A DNA stretch of 64,000 nt from Vibrio sinaloensis (GTDB taxonomy: Bacteria > Pseudomonadota > Gammaproteobacteria > Enterobacterales > Vibrionaceae), in NCBI RefSeq assembly GCF_023195835.1, contig NZ_CP096200.1:682001-746000 (forward strand). Reading direction: 5' to 3'. This document shows positions 8,402-19,044 of the stretch, piece after piece; position 1 is the stretch's first letter, and each line of letters begins with the position of its first letter. The notes under the pieces were generated by a model. The model had not been told where the DNA came from. It worked only from the letters and a program-made list of their open reading frames with translations, and did not search any database. A program made the position numbers and the translations under genes.

Positions 8402-11079
8402 TCCAGCTCCTGATTTACTCTCAACATCATGCCCATGACACCACCAATGACGGCTAAGTAAATGCCCACATCAAACAGCAGCGGCGTACCCAATGGCAGC
8501 ACCTGCTTCCACCACAAGCCAGTCAAAAAGGCTTGTCCAGACAGTAAGCCGATGACACCCGCGCAAAGACTGAGCGCAATACCAAACAGGGCGATGTTGA
8601 AGGGTGCAAACTGCAATCGGCGCTGCACATAGTTGGGCGTCTCTGCCAACATCAATAACGACAGCCCTAACACCGCCACTAACGCGCCAATAAAACCGCC
8701 GCCGGGTGCGTTATGTCCGCGCAGCAGCAAGTAGAACGAGAACAGCAGCATTAGCGTCGCGACAATATGCGCCGTCGTGGTAAAAATCAGCGAATGAATC
8801 CGATTGATGTAGTGGGTTTGTTGCGGCAGCAAGCTAACGGCGGCTAAACCCGCAATCACCACCACCACTACTTCGCCCAAGGTATCGAACGCGCGGAAAT
8901 CCACTAAGATGACATTAACAATATTGCGCCCAAAGCCGCCCGGCACACTGTTTTCGGCAAAGAAGTCACTCAGTTGGGTATCTATCGGTTGCGAAGTCAA
9001 GGTTATCAGCAGCAGTGAGACACAAGCGCCAATCGCTACAGCAACCAAACCGTGCCAGGCTCGACGCTGTTGACTGTGACTGGCGACTTGATCCAGTTTA
9101 GGTAGATGGCGCATTAAGATGGCAACAAAAATCACCATTAAGGTTTCTACCAGCAGCAAGGTTTTTGCCACATCTGGCGCACTGAAGATCATAAACACCA
9201 AAGTGGAGAGAAAACCGACCACGCCCAGCGACGCCACCGACAACAATCGCGATCGAGAATAAATCACCACTCCCACCGAGACCATGATCAGCAACGCTAT
9301 CGCCACTTGATACAAGCTCACCTCACCAAACGACTGGAACGTCTCCATAGGTGCAATAGTGACGGAGTTGAGCAGCAAAGCCGCTAATACCGTAAAGAAC
9401 AGAGCAACATAAAGGGTGAGGCGCTTGCGCTGTAGCTGCTGTGTTTGCCAGCTCGCTAGTGTAGTCATCCCTTTGACGACTTGGTCGAAGCTTCGATCGG
9501 CACTTGGCAGGGAATCTATCATCGCGCCAAGCCAGGTAATCAGACGCGAATAGTAACGATACCCCAATACCCCAAGCGCTAAGGTGATAAGACTCAGCAT
9601 TAACGCCGTGTTAAGCCCATGCCACAGTTTAACCTCTGGCATCGTGGCCATCGGCGCCATAGCGCGAACTCCGCTGCTCAATAAGGCCTCGCTCAAACCA
9701 CTCAGTGCCAGCACTGGCACGAACAGGCTGGCCAGCGCCAACAATAGCGCTGGTGCCCAAGCACTGTAATCACGCTCAACCGGCTTAGGCGAGCTATCCT
9801 CGCGATTGTTAAGTTCACCAAGAAATGGCTTGATCAGAACAACCAAAGCCATCACCACCATGGTTGCGTTGACGACAAGTAGCACTAGCGACGGCCAAAT
9901 ACTCATCTCTAACGCCGCTTTGTACATGTACTCTTTACTGATAAAACCTAACATCGGCGGCAACCCTGCTTTCGACAAGGCGGCACCAATCGCCGCAACA
10001 AAGCTGAGCAGCAGCACGGTTCGCAATCCGGACAATTGCGCGACCTCTCGCGTCCCGGTTGCTCTATCAATATTGCCGATTACCATAAACAGTGCCGCTT
10101 TGTAGAAAGAGTGCGCCAAAACGAAGATAAGCGCGGCCACCAGTGCCAGCTCGGTGCCAATGCCGAGTAGCAGAGTGAGTTTTCCCAAAGCGACATTGGT
10201 GCTGTACGCCAGCATCAGCTTTAAATCGGTCTGCTTTAAAGCCACCAAAGCGCACCAAATGGCGGTAACCGCACCAATGCTGGTAAGTGACCAAAACCAG
10301 AGTTCGCTTGCAGAGTAGACCGGCGATAAACGCGCCAGTAAATAGATGCCCGCCTTGACCATAGTGGCTGAATGTAAGTAAGCGCTTACGGGCGTGGGTG
10401 CTGCCATGGCATTGGGCAGCCAGAAGTGAAATGGAAACTGTGCTGACTTAGTCAGTGCCCCTAGTAGAATCAATACCAATGAGGGGATGAAAGCCGGATG
10501 TTCGAAGTAGCTTGGAGCCCGGTCGATAATCACCGCAAGCTGGAAACTGTCGGCCATATTGCCGAGCAAAATCAGACCGGCGAGCAAAGCAAGCCCACCG
10601 CTGCCGGTCACCAACAAGGCTTGCAGCGCGTTTTTTCTCGATACCGACTTATGATGATTAAAACCGATCAACAAGTACGAGGTGATCGTCGTCAGCTCCC
10701 AAAAAACAAACAGCAATAAAATGTTGTCACTGAGCACCACACCCAGCATCGCCAGCATAAATAGAGTGAGATAAAGATGGAACGAGAAACGTCCTTGATA
10801 GCTTCGCATGTAAGACCAGGCATAAAGCTGAATCAAACAACCAATGCCAGCAATCAATCCGGCAAACAGCATGGATAAGCCATCAAGGTGTAACGCGAAA
10901 GCAATATCTAGACTCGGCACCCATTCCAATTGATAGCGAGAGCCTGCAGGCGAGTACTCGGCCAGTAACAACACCAACAAGGCGGCTGGAAAAAGCGCAA
11001 ACAGCAGCAACGCATGACGCTTGTCATGGTTAGTACCTTTACTGCCTTCGAGTGAGTCCAAACAACGCTCTTTGTTCAT
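8398..11079 (-). CDS. mrpA: Fused Mrp antiporter subunit A-B
   Basis: An 893-residue membrane protein. Residues 1 to about 650 are the NuoL-like MrpA part, with the proton-channel motif [20 protein letters not shown] and the helix [16 protein letters not shown]. The last 140 residues match MrpB ([20 protein letters not shown]). No separate mrpB exists, so A and B are fused, as in group 2 Mrp operons. It is the first gene of the operon: A(B)-C-D-E-F-G. AGGA lies five bases before the ATG. In V. cholerae the Mrp system gives Na+, K+ and Li+ antiport and raises bile-salt resistance; the same role is inferred here. Confidence 0.93.
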   Translation of the reverse strand: MNKERCLDSLEGSKGTNHDKRHALLLFALFPAALLVLLLAEYSPAGSRYQLEWVPSLDIAFALHLDGLSMLFAGLIAGIGCLIQLYAWSYMRSYQGRFSFHLYLTLFMLAMLGVVLSDNILLLFVFWELTTITSYLLIGFNHHKSVSRKNALQALLVTGSGGLALLAGLILLGNMADSFQLAVIIDRAPSYFEHPAFIPSLVLILLGALTKSAQFPFHFWLPNAMAAPTPVSAYLHSATMVKAGIYLLARLSPVYSASELWFWSLTSIGAVTAIWCALVALKQTDLKLMLAYSTNVALGKLTLLLGIGTELALVAALIFVLAHSFYKAALFMVIGNIDRATGTREVAQLSGLRTVLLLSFVAAIGAALSKAGLPPMLGFISKEYMYKAALEMSIWPSLVLLVVNATMVVMALVVLIKPFLGELNNREDSSPKPVERDYSAWAPALLLALASLFVPVLALSGLSEALLSSGVRAMAPMATMPEVKLWHGLNTALMLSLITLALGVLGYRYYSRLITWLGAMIDSLPSADRSFDQVVKGMTTLASWQTQQLQRKRLTLYVALFFTVLAALLLNSVTIAPMETFQSFGEVSLYQVAIALLIMVSVGVVIYSRSRLLSVASLGVVGFLSTLVFMIFSAPDVAKTLLLVETLMVIFVAILMRHLPKLDQVASHSQQRRAWHGLVAVAIGACVSLLLITLTSQPIDTQLSDFFAENSVPGGFGRNIVNVILVDFRAFDTLGEVVVVVIAGLAAVSLLPQQTHYINRIHSLIFTTTAHIVATLMLLFSFYLLLRGHNAPGGGFIGALVAVLGLSLLMLAETPNYVQRRLQFAPFNIALFGIALSLCAGVIGLLSGQAFLTGLWWKQVLPLGTPLLFDVGIYLAVIGGVMGMMLRVNQELD

Positions 11080-11237
11080 TGCTTCCTGCTAACGATAGGT
11101 TGCTCCTATACCTAAACGTAAACCATTCACCGCAGTTTTGGGGAACGATTCATCTAAGCAGTCATTTTTTTACCTTTTGCAACATTCTTGTTTTTCGGCT
11201 GTGGACAGTATTTTCGGGTATTTCTGACACCATCAAT

Positions 11238-11264
11238 ATAAAAAGAGCTCCAAACGGAGCTCTT
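11238..11264 (-). terminator. Rho-independent terminator after the BCCT gene
   Basis: The hairpin AAGAGCTCC / GGAGCTCTT with a short loop (AAAC) is followed on the minus strand by T residues. It lies between the BCCT gene and the promoter region of the Mrp operon. Confidence 0.8.
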
Positions 11265-11294
11265 CAATATCACAAGATCTGTTGACCAAAACGA

Positions 11295-12878
11295 TTAAAT
11301 AATACCTTGCTGTTTCGCCATCTGATTGGCGATCGAATAGGCTTTGACAATGCCCGGCAGCAAGATAAAAGAGACCGGTACGGCAGTAATCACAATAAAG
11401 GATTGCAGCGCCGATATCCCACCAGCCCCCATCGAGATAAGCGCAATCGCGACCACCCCCATCATCACTCCCCAAAATGCACGAATACCCGCGCTCGGCT
11501 CAGTCGTGCCTGTCATCACCACGCTAATAGTATAGGTCATGGAGTCACCCGTGGTCACAATGAAGGTGGTGGTTAGGATCAGAAACAGCACCGAAATCAC
11601 CATGGGCATCGGCAACTGTGCGGTAATGGCAAGTAGAGCCGCTGGAAGGTTAAACCCTTCGAACGCCGATGAAATAGAGCCTGGATTGGCAAGTTCAAAC
11701 GCTAAACCACTGCCGCCAACAATGCTAAACCAGAAACAGGTAATCAGCGGTGCGACGATACTAATGGCAAGTATCAATTGGCGGATAGTGCGACCACGCG
11801 AAATACGAGCGATAAAGATCGCCATCATAGGTCCGTAACCGATAAACCAGCCCCAGAAAAACACGGTCCACCAGCTCAACCATCCTGTATCACCGCGATA
11901 CAGTGCCATCGGGAAGAAGTTGTCTATCATGCGTCCAACCCCTTGGACATAGCCATCAACAATAAAACTCGTCGGGCCAAAACCGAGGATGAAACCTATC
12001 AGCGCCACCGACAAAATGATGTTGTAGCGACTCACCAGTTGAATGCCTCGGCTCAAACCGCTTAAAGCCGACAAGGTGTACATAGCAATGGCAAACACAA
12101 TCACTAGGCTTTGAGTGACATAGGTATCAGGAACGCCAAAAAGGCTATTGAGCGCGTAGCTGATTTGTAAGCCTAGGAAACCAATCGGGCCAATGGTACC
12201 GGCAGCAACGGCAATGATGCTGCAAGCGTCAGCGACGTTGCCAATCCAGCCCTTGATCGCTCGCTGCCCAAACAGCGGGTAGAGCAAAGTGCGCGGTTTA
12301 AGTGGCAGGCCTTTGTCGTAGTGAAGGTGCATCAACACAATGGATGAGAGACAGCCAAGAATGGCCCACGCCAGAAAGCCCCAATGCATGAAAGATTGAG
12401 ATAGGGCATTGATCGCCGCCGAGCGTGCAGGTGCTTCGCCAAACAGAGGCGGCGCAGAAACAAAGTGTGCAATCGGCTCTGCAGCGGCCCAAAACACACC
12501 GCCGCCGGCCAATAGGGTACACAGCACAATCGATAACCATTTAAAGGTATCGATTTCTGGTTTCGCGAGACCACCAAGACGAACATAACCTGTGCGTCCG
12601 AACGCTATCGCCAAACCAATGAGAAAATTAACCAGGAGTAGAACTTGCCAATAGGCACCAAAATATTGAGTTGCTAGGCCAAAGCCAGTGTTAACCATTG
12701 CGGTCAGAGAGTCGGTACTCGTGAGAGCGAGAAGCACAAATAGAGTGAGGAAGCTGCCACTTAACCAAAAAACAGGGTTGGTCAGTTCAAGGCGCTTGAG
12801 GATAGAAGGAGGATGAATGGCAGAGTAGTCCGCGTCCTCAATCGAGACATGAGAGGCGGTATTCGTCATATTTGACAT
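11295..12878 (-). CDS. BCCT family betaine/choline/carnitine transporter
   Basis: A 12-helix transporter of the betaine-choline-carnitine family (527 residues from ATG 12878). The substrate region GWFIGYGPMMAIFIARISRGRTIR contains the family signature, with W-W-x-x-x-F-F-W just before (LSWWTVFFWGW). Such proteins take up glycine betaine or related trimethylammonium compounds with Na+ or H+ for osmoprotection. A reading frame from TTG at 12935 is possible, but the internal ATG (MSNMTN) has GAAG upstream and fits the family's usual length better. The gene is alone, with its own terminator. Which substrate it carries cannot be read from sequence. Confidence 0.92.
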   Translation of the reverse strand: MSNMTNTASHVSIEDADYSAIHPPSILKRLELTNPVFWLSGSFLTLFVLLALTSTDSLTAMVNTGFGLATQYFGAYWQVLLLVNFLIGLAIAFGRTGYVRLGGLAKPEIDTFKWLSIVLCTLLAGGGVFWAAAEPIAHFVSAPPLFGEAPARSAAINALSQSFMHWGFLAWAILGCLSSIVLMHLHYDKGLPLKPRTLLYPLFGQRAIKGWIGNVADACSIIAVAAGTIGPIGFLGLQISYALNSLFGVPDTYVTQSLVIVFAIAMYTLSALSGLSRGIQLVSRYNIILSVALIGFILGFGPTSFIVDGYVQGVGRMIDNFFPMALYRGDTGWLSWWTVFFWGWFIGYGPMMAIFIARISRGRTIRQLILAISIVAPLITCFWFSIVGGSGLAFELANPGSISSAFEGFNLPAALLAITAQLPMPMVISVLFLILTTTFIVTTGDSMTYTISVVMTGTTEPSAGIRAFWGVMMGVVAIALISMGAGGISALQSFIVITAVPVSFILLPGIVKAYSIANQMAKQQGII

Positions 12879-13098
12879 AGTTACTTCGCTTTTTAGGGCT
12901 ATGTTAGCCGTGTATTTCCCCCACACAGTCGACAAAAAAGTGTGAGGACGTTCAAAAAGCTGCCTATGCTAACATGCCCAGTCGTAGATGATAACCGTTG
13001 AATTTGACTCAAATGGAAATCAGCAGGTTGCGTGAACCATGCTCTAGTTTCTGGCGGACGTTGATAGTGATAACTTAACTCGACCTGGTTCACAGCTG

Positions 13099-13126
13099 AA
13101 AAAAATCCCCGAAAACTTCGGGGATT
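13099..13126 (-). terminator. Rho-independent terminator of the INDY gene
   Basis: The inverted repeat AATCCCCGAA / TTCGGGGATT is followed on the minus strand by seven T residues, 13 bases after the stop codon of the dicarboxylate transporter. Confidence 0.85.
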
Positions 13127-13139
13127 GTCATAGTGCTCG

Positions 13140-14528
13140 TTAAGTCCAGAAGCTTAGTGCGATTATGGTCAACACACCGATGCACGCGAAATTAAGCAAG
13201 ATCCCAACTCGCATCATTTCACTCTGCTTAATATGGCCAGAGCCAAATACTATCGCATTGGGTGGCGTTGCCACTGGCAACATAAACGCACACGAGGCAG
13301 CAATAGCGATCAGCACTGACAATATCACTGGCGACATGCCAAACGCTTCGGCAACACTGGCAAAAACAGGAATCAGTAGCGCGGCACTGGCGGTGTTACT
13401 GGCAAACTCAGTTAAGAACACAACGAAAACCGCAATCACAGCGACAATGAACACGATGCCGAGATGGGCGATCATCTCGCTCAGTGCGTTAGCCAAAAAT
13501 ACACTGGTCCCGGTCGCTTTGAGCACGTTACTCAAACAGATACCGCCACCAAACAGCAGCAACACACCCCAGTCGGCCGTCTTTTCGATATCCTTCCAGT
13601 GCACAACACGCGCAAAGTTGACTGCGACAATCGCGGCCAGTGCCACCAAGGTATCAAATTTAGCGTAACCGCCAATCATGGCATTGATCGGCTTACTGAA
13701 AATCCACAAGCAGACGGTGGCCGCAAAAATGGCCAACGTCACTACTTTGCCTTTATCCCAGTTCACTGGTTGGTAGTTGAGTTCAAACTCGCCACTCAGA
13801 TTCGGTTTCAATACCAAATACAGCACCGCAATCGACACAGGCAATAGTACTAGAGTCGTAGGGACACCAAAGCGCATCCAATCGGTAAACGTTAAGCCCA
13901 CTTCAGCAGCGGCAATAGCATTGGGCGGACTACCGACAATGGTTGCAATCCCGCCAATACTGGCGCTGTAAGCAATACCAAGTAACACAAACACATAGGT
14001 TTTATGCCCGCTTTCTGAATTAACTTTACTCAACACCCCGAGCACCAATGGCAACATCATTGCGGTGGTCGCGGTGTTACTTATCCACATCGACAGCGCT
14101 GCGGTCACACCAAACAACATAAACACCGCAACACTCATCTTACCTTTCGCGATAATCAGTACCTTGTCGGCAATCACCTTGTCTAGACCTTGGCGATGCA
14201 TGGCTGCGGCCAACGCAAAACCACCGAGAAACAAGAAGATAATCGAGTTGGCAAAATTATTGAGCGCGGTTTGGGTATTGAACACCCCAAACAGCACCGC
14301 CATGATCGGCACCAAAATCGCCGTGACGGTGACATGTAGGGCTTCGGTTAACCAAAGAATCGCGATAAAGGTAAGCATGCAGATCCCCAACACCACTTGA
14401 GGGTCAAAGGGTAAGGTAAGGTACATCACCGCAAACAAAGCGATATCCGCTAAGATAATCATGCTGTTGCGGTTAAAAAACCACTCTCGGGTATTGGTGG
14501 GCAAAGGGACACTATCATTTCTATTCAT
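13140..14528 (-). CDS. Na+/dicarboxylate symporter, VcINDY orthologue
   Basis: A 462-residue DASS (SLC13) transporter that imports succinate, malate or fumarate with Na+. The two Ser-Asn-Thr motifs that form the substrate and sodium sites are present ([11 protein letters not shown] and [12 protein letters not shown]), as is the duplicated hairpin layout. By recall the sequence is a close match over its whole length to VcINDY, the V. cholerae protein of known structure, which is also 462 residues long. I use ATG 14528 (MNRNDS), preceded by AAGGA, and not the upstream ATG at 14576. The gene is monocistronic, with a strong terminator. Confidence 0.95.
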   Translation of the reverse strand: MNRNDSVPLPTNTREWFFNRNSMIILADIALFAVMYLTLPFDPQVVLGICMLTFIAILWLTEALHVTVTAILVPIMAVLFGVFNTQTALNNFANSIIFLFLGGFALAAAMHRQGLDKVIADKVLIIAKGKMSVAVFMLFGVTAALSMWISNTATTAMMLPLVLGVLSKVNSESGHKTYVFVLLGIAYSASIGGIATIVGSPPNAIAAAEVGLTFTDWMRFGVPTTLVLLPVSIAVLYLVLKPNLSGEFELNYQPVNWDKGKVVTLAIFAATVCLWIFSKPINAMIGGYAKFDTLVALAAIVAVNFARVVHWKDIEKTADWGVLLLFGGGICLSNVLKATGTSVFLANALSEMIAHLGIVFIVAVIAVFVVFLTEFASNTASAALLIPVFASVAEAFGMSPVILSVLIAIAASCAFMLPVATPPNAIVFGSGHIKQSEMMRVGILLNFACIGVLTIIALSFWT

Positions 14529-14854
14529 TATTATTTTCCTTATGAGGGCCTTGTGGCATTGCAAATGATCCCACATAACGTCACTCGGAAATAACGATTC
14601 ATTACGAATTTGTTAACCACATCATAAACAAGGTTAAGGATGTTAACGTCATGAATATTTTGGATATTTTGCGCCCAATACCTGACGATAAAACCACCAC
14701 CAACCAAGACGATGTCTGTCTTATCTCAATCGGGAGACATCTTTGACAGAGCATTGTTGGTTGCTAGCAATTATAGACAAAGCAACCATTGATAGCAGAG
14801 AAAGGTCAAGAGAATAGAGAGGTAAGGGGAAGTGACGTCTTCCCCTTAGATTGA
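14529..14854. other. Intergenic region between INDY and the alpha/beta hydrolase
   Basis: This 326-bp gap has no credible gene. It holds three inverted repeats: GATGTCT / AGACATC at 14711-14741, TGGTTGCT / AGCAACCA at 14758-14788, and GGGGAAG / CTTCCCC at 14826-14847. The last lies just after the hydrolase stop codon but has no T-run, so it is at best a weak terminator. The region also contains the INDY promoter. Confidence 0.5.
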
Positions 14855-15706
14855 CTAACCAATGAGCTTGTCGAAACTGTCCATCACTTGTTGGCACTTC
14901 ATCACGCGGCCATGCCCCTGACCTTGGGTCGTCACCAGTTCCACTCGCGCTATTTCTTCAGCGGCTTTGCTCGAGACATGATATTTTGCGAACTTATCTC
15001 CTTGATCATGAACGATAATTGTTGGTGAAGTGCGCAGCTTAAGTTTGTTGTAGGGGTCGATAGACTGAAGCGGATAGCGATACTCCTGCTCCACTTCAGA
15101 GACAACTGCATTAAACAAACGCATCGAGTACCCCGAGCGGGCCACACTGCCAAACAGGTTATCTAGGTAATCAAGCACCGGAGCAATAAGCAGTAAAGGT
15201 TTGTTAGCCAGCTTTTGATGATGACACTCTATCGCCGACACTGTCCCCATGCTGTGTGCAACTAAGCCTGCGACCTCTTGCTCTACGCTATCGAGAATCG
15301 CCTCCAAGCCGTGAACAAACGCGGGTATATGACCGTACGCGCCTTCGCTTTGACCGTGTGCCGGATGATCATACGCCAGCGCGGTGTAACCACGACTGGC
15401 AATATGCGCCATCAACGGGAAGAACTGACTGGCGCTGCCAGACCAGCCATGGCTGAGCAACCACACCGGTCCTGAGCCAAGCTGGTAGGTTTTCAATACC
15501 CCTTCTCTCGAGTGAACTTCCGCCTTGATCAGCCCCTGCGGTTCACTGTTTTTGGGCTGAGTGCGAGCAGGGGTCAGCAACAACTGACGTGCGGTTTTTT
15601 TCGCGTGGTTGGGTAACAGCGTATGGTGCAGCCGAGTGGTCATATTGACCAAACTCTTTTTCACACTGAACTTTTGCGAGGTATTAAAGTAAATCTTCTC
15701 ACTCAT
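14855..15706 (-). CDS. Alpha/beta hydrolase
   Basis: A 283-residue alpha/beta-hydrolase-fold protein. The nucleophile elbow is AHSMGT (Ser near residue 150); the oxyanion strand LLSHGWSGSA and a C-terminal GQGHGRVM histidine complete the triad region, with the acid likely in IVHDQGDKFA. No signal peptide is visible, so it is probably cytoplasmic. AAGGA precedes the ATG by seven bases. A TetR gene lies 106 bases upstream on the same strand and probably regulates or is co-transcribed with it. The substrate is unknown (esterase, lipase or thioesterase). Confidence 0.85.
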   Translation of the reverse strand: MSEKIYFNTSQKFSVKKSLVNMTTRLHHTLLPNHAKKTARQLLLTPARTQPKNSEPQGLIKAEVHSREGVLKTYQLGSGPVWLLSHGWSGSASQFFPLMAHIASRGYTALAYDHPAHGQSEGAYGHIPAFVHGLEAILDSVEQEVAGLVAHSMGTVSAIECHHQKLANKPLLLIAPVLDYLDNLFGSVARSGYSMRLFNAVVSEVEQEYRYPLQSIDPYNKLKLRTSPTIIVHDQGDKFAKYHVSSKAAEEIARVELVTTQGQGHGRVMKCQQVMDSFDKLIG

Positions 15707-15812
15707 GGGGTTTTCCTTTTGCAGCCAGTCTTTAGATTACGCAAAAAGCGAACGACCGTGCTATTTATAGTTAAATAATAAGCCAAGCACACTGACTCGG
15801 CCTATATTTCGA

Positions 15813-16403
15813 TTATTTCCAAGCGTTGAACAAACGCCTAACACCCGACCAAAAGTGTTGATAGCTCGCTTGCTCACCGTGGATCGAGTAGAACAAATGC
15901 GCGCTAAGATAGAGCCCGTACAACTCAAAGGTGGCTTGCTTTGGGTCTAGGTCGGCGCGAAATTCACCTTGCTCGACACCTTTGGCAATCTGAATTCGCA
16001 AGTATTCGACCCAAGACGCAATGGTCTGCTTCAATACCTGTTGAGTCGGCACATTGTCTGAATCGGCCTCTTTCCACGCATCCAAAAACATACAACTGCC
16101 TTGAAATGAGTGGTTCCAGCCGAGCCAGTTGTCGAGCAGCGCGGTCAACTTAGCTTCGATGGTTTGCGTCTGTTGCTCGCGTGCCGGTGCGATCACTCGC
16201 TGAGTAAACACACGATTGGCGTGCTCTAACACCGCGATTTGCAAGTTATCTTTCGAGTTAAAATGGGCAAACAGACCGCTTTTTGACATACCACACTGCT
16301 TCGCCAGCTCGCCAATGGTTAGACTCTCTAAACCATTTTCACTGGCCAACTCAAACGCTTTGTTCAGTATGTTCTCGCGGGTAATTTTTCCTTTACTCAT
16401 CAT
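15813..16403 (-). CDS. TetR family transcriptional regulator
   Basis: A 196-residue TetR regulator with the N-terminal HTH (ITRENILNKAFELASENG, then LAKQCGMSKSGLFAHFNSKD) at residues 5-55. The C-terminal domain resembles the YcdC/TetR_C_16-like ligand domains that bind hydrophobic effectors. It sits just upstream of the alpha/beta hydrolase on the same strand and divergently from the acyltransferase-3 gene, so it may control either. The 16404-16577 gap contains CCGGATGAG and CCGATGAG in direct repeat (about 16468-16488), a possible half-site pair. Confidence 0.9.
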   Translation of the reverse strand: MMSKGKITRENILNKAFELASENGLESLTIGELAKQCGMSKSGLFAHFNSKDNLQIAVLEHANRVFTQRVIAPAREQQTQTIEAKLTALLDNWLGWNHSFQGSCMFLDAWKEADSDNVPTQQVLKQTIASWVEYLRIQIAKGVEQGEFRADLDPKQATFELYGLYLSAHLFYSIHGEQASYQHFWSGVRRLFNAWK

Positions 16404-16607
16404 CTACTCTCATCGCTAACCTATTAGTTTTAGCACACTCGTTCTTTTTTTCCAACTTAGATTCAAACCGGATGAGCCAATCCGATGAGTGAATGACCGC
16501 ATAATCTCACCACTCACACACAAGTCGACCCACTCCTTGACAAAAATCATACCCGCTTGAAGGGCAGCTGAGGTAATTTGGCGACTTTAGATTATTCAGT
16601 CGTCGTT

Positions 16608-17630
16608 ATGCAAAATAAAAAAATTCAGAGTATCGAGCTTGGGCGTGTGGTCGCTATTTTGGCCATCGCTGCCATGCACTGCCAACTGTTCCTCAGTTAT
16701 TGGCATATTGGAGACACCCCTTGGGTCGCCTACATTTTCAACCAAGCCACACGGTTTGCCGTGCCGCTATTTTTCCTCATCTCTGGTTACTTGATTGAGC
16801 CCAAACTCAGCCAGCAACCGCTGCAAACGTTAAAGCGCTACAGCTCGCCACTGCTACGAGTGTTCGTTGTCTGGAGTTTTATCAGTCTCGCCATGCCGTT
16901 TAACCTTGAAACGGTGGCGCAGCACGGCTATTTGGCTGAGCGCCAAGGATATTGGGGCTTTCTCGCTCAAGCGCCTCTAAACTCGCTGCTTGAGGGCGGA
17001 CTGGTTCATTTGTGGTTTCTTCCGGCCTTGATCATCGCCACCGCCATTGGCGCATTGCTCAGTCACTATCGACAATTAGCGCTGTTTGTCCCATTAGGCA
17101 TCGCTTTATACGTCTATGGCGTGTTGGCTGGCAGCTATCAAGAACTGACGGGCTTTGTCGCGCCATTTTTTACGCGAAATGGCCCTTTCTTTAGCACCTT
17201 ACTGTTTGCGATTGGCTTTACCATTCGGCAAAAATCGATTCAAGCAACCGCTCGCCAAGCCGGTATCTTGGCCTTGGTGGGGATGACCCTCCATTTCGCC
17301 GAAGCGTGGGTGCTCACTGGTCACAATCAAGCTTTTAACGCCAATGACTTTGTGTTTGGTACCGTATTGTGGGGAACGGGCTGTTTCTTATGGCTATTGG
17401 CGAAACCCAACTTGGGCAGCAACCAATGGCTAACGGCGCAATCTCGCTATGTCTTGCCGCTCTATGTGGCACACTTACCGATGATCATCGTCATGATGAA
17501 TGTGGCGGGCGCGGCCGGCCTTAGCGGTTTAAGCAAAGATATTCTGCTGTTATTTGGCGCCACGGTCCTGACGTTTGGCTTGATTAAGGCTCTTGAGAAA
17601 ACGCCACTGTATCGATGGTTGTTTCGTTGA
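16608..17630 (+). CDS. Acyltransferase-3 family membrane protein
   Basis: A membrane acyltransferase (about 340 residues, 10 helices) of the family that adds acetyl or succinyl groups to surface glycans. The N-terminal signature IQSIELGRVVAILAIAAMHC and the block FAVPLFFLISGYL are characteristic; the catalytic histidine is expected in AAMHC. I use ATG 16608, which matches the usual family N-terminus. A TTG at 16578, ten codons earlier, has a better-placed GAGG and could be the real start. No glycan biosynthesis genes lie nearby, so the acceptor is unknown. Confidence 0.85.
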   Translation: MQNKKIQSIELGRVVAILAIAAMHCQLFLSYWHIGDTPWVAYIFNQATRFAVPLFFLISGYLIEPKLSQQPLQTLKRYSSPLLRVFVVWSFISLAMPFNLETVAQHGYLAERQGYWGFLAQAPLNSLLEGGLVHLWFLPALIIATAIGALLSHYRQLALFVPLGIALYVYGVLAGSYQELTGFVAPFFTRNGPFFSTLLFAIGFTIRQKSIQATARQAGILALVGMTLHFAEAWVLTGHNQAFNANDFVFGTVLWGTGCFLWLLAKPNLGSNQWLTAQSRYVLPLYVAHLPMIIVMMNVAGAAGLSGLSKDILLLFGATVLTFGLIKALEKTPLYRWLFR

Positions 17631-17640
17631 TTTAATAAAA

Positions 17641-17666
17641 AAGCGATGAGTTTAACTCATCGCTTT
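17641..17666 (+). terminator. Rho-independent terminator after the acyltransferase gene
   Basis: The perfect inverted repeat AAGCGATGAG / CTCATCGCTT with a 5-base loop lies ten bases after the stop codon. The T-run is short. Confidence 0.75.
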
Positions 17667-17728
17667 GCATACCAATCGCACTAATGAGATGTGCAGAGAA
17701 TTGGGGTGATTGGTATTACTTTAGCTCT

Positions 17729-18115
17729 CTACCACAAGCTATGATAAGGCAGATAGAAAAGGTTGATAGCCACCAGCGCCACCATCACCGCAAAGGTCAG
17801 CTTCATTCCGCTAATGCGCCCTTTCAGTTTATCGGCCAAAATCGCTTTTGCGTGAAGCAGACGCCCGATAATAAAGGCCACGCCGAGTAGATGAATCATC
17901 CAAAGCGGTGCCCCATTGTACTCGGCAAGAGCCATCATAATCACTGTGATCGGCACATACTCAACCGCATTGCTATGCGCACTGCGTGCCATTTGCAGGG
18001 CGGTCACGCCGCCATCTGCGTACTTAATTTGTGCTTTACGTCGTTGCTTGATCACCTCAATCGCAAGCCACAACAAAAGCAGCGCCGATAAACTGGCATA
18101 AAGGGCCGTTACCAT
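17729..18115 (-). CDS. MAPEG family membrane protein
   Basis: A 128-residue protein with four predicted helices. It belongs to the MAPEG (membrane-associated proteins in eicosanoid and glutathione metabolism) family: the segment ARSAHSNAVEYVPITVIMMALAE and the later GRLLHAKAI are typical. Bacterial members often have glutathione S-transferase activity. AAGGAG lies seven bases before the ATG. It follows an ArsR regulator by 36 bases on the same strand, so the two form a likely operon. Confidence 0.88.
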   Translation of the reverse strand: MVTALYASLSALLLLWLAIEVIKQRRKAQIKYADGGVTALQMARSAHSNAVEYVPITVIMMALAEYNGAPLWMIHLLGVAFIIGRLLHAKAILADKLKGRISGMKLTFAVMVALVAINLFYLPYHSLW

Positions 18116-18151
18116 GTTTTCACTCCTTGATTCATCCGCTGCTTTAACCGC

Positions 18152-18469
18152 TTATCCCGATATCGAGCAGTCCGACGAGCTTCGCTCATCCGCGCAGCAT
18201 TCCTGCTGCAAGAAATCAATCACCTCCTTGAGGCATTGATAATCAGTGACACAATAAAGGATTCGTCCTTCGCGCCTTTGGCTTATTAGACCAACATCGA
18301 CTAGGTTGGAGATATGGTGTGATAAGGTTGACCCTGGAATCGACAACTTTTCTTGCAATCCACCCACCGCGATGCCTTGGTATCCCGCTTTAACCACACT
18401 TTTGTAAATCGACAGTCGCGTTGGGTGTCCTAACTCTTTCAACGCTTTAGCGACCGCTTCCAGCTCCAT
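18152..18469 (-). CDS. ArsR family transcriptional regulator
   Basis: A 105-residue winged-helix repressor. The DNA-binding part is LSIPGSTLSHHISNLVDVGLISQRREGR. Two cysteines near the C-terminus (QQECCADE) could bind a metal or thiol-reactive compound, but the usual ELCVCDL arsenic site in the recognition helix region is absent. It is the first gene of an operon with the MAPEG protein and probably represses it. AGGAG lies six bases upstream of the ATG. Confidence 0.88.
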   Translation of the reverse strand: MELEAVAKALKELGHPTRLSIYKSVVKAGYQGIAVGGLQEKLSIPGSTLSHHISNLVDVGLISQRREGRILYCVTDYQCLKEVIDFLQQECCADERSSSDCSISG

Positions 18470-18713
18470 TCATCACTCCTACTCGTTGATACATTTCCAA
18501 AGTAGTCGAAGCATACGCAACTTACAATCCCTTTCAATCGGCTTTTAACCTTTAAACTTGACCCATGTCTATCTATTGCCCGGCAAACCGAGAACGAACC
18601 ATTAATTGAGCAAAAATTAACCTACATCAAGTTTAGTGGTGATTTGGTCAAGTATCGGCATAGGCTCGCCTAAACTTGTGGTAGCCAAATTGGAAAAGCA
18701 AGGAGGGAGACTG

Positions 18714-19004
18714 ATGATTTTGCTACATAGAGACTATCAGTTAAACGACACCGGCCACTATCACGCTCATGTGGCCATCAATCCTGTCGGTTTCATTGAT
18801 GTCGATATCGAAGAAAGCGAGCAGCACCATAGCGCAAAGTTCAGTGAGTTAGTGTTTAAAAAAGCGGACGGATGCACGCAATTGATTGGTCGTCATGCTG
18901 GTCGACCCTGGCAAGTGACCTTGTCTGATCAAGACGCGGCTGAGGTTCATCATTTAATTGATCAAGCTGCTGACGAGTTTGAAGTGTTGATGTGTGACCT
19001 ATAA
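18714..19004 (+). CDS. Hypothetical protein, 96 residues
   Basis: A small soluble protein rich in His, Asp and Glu, with no signal peptide and no domain I recognise. The reading frame is open further upstream, but the ATG at 18714 has an excellent ribosome binding site (GGAGGG, 7 bases upstream), which settles the start. It lies between the ArsR gene (divergent) and the PAP2 phosphatase (convergent), so it is transcribed alone. Function unknown. Confidence 0.75.
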   Translation: MILLHRDYQLNDTGHYHAHVAINPVGFIDVDIEESEQHHSAKFSELVFKKADGCTQLIGRHAGRPWQVTLSDQDAAEVHHLIDQAADEFEVLMCDL

Positions 19005-19044
19005 AAATGGGCAAAAGTGAGGTTTGAACTAACTCGAGCCTCAC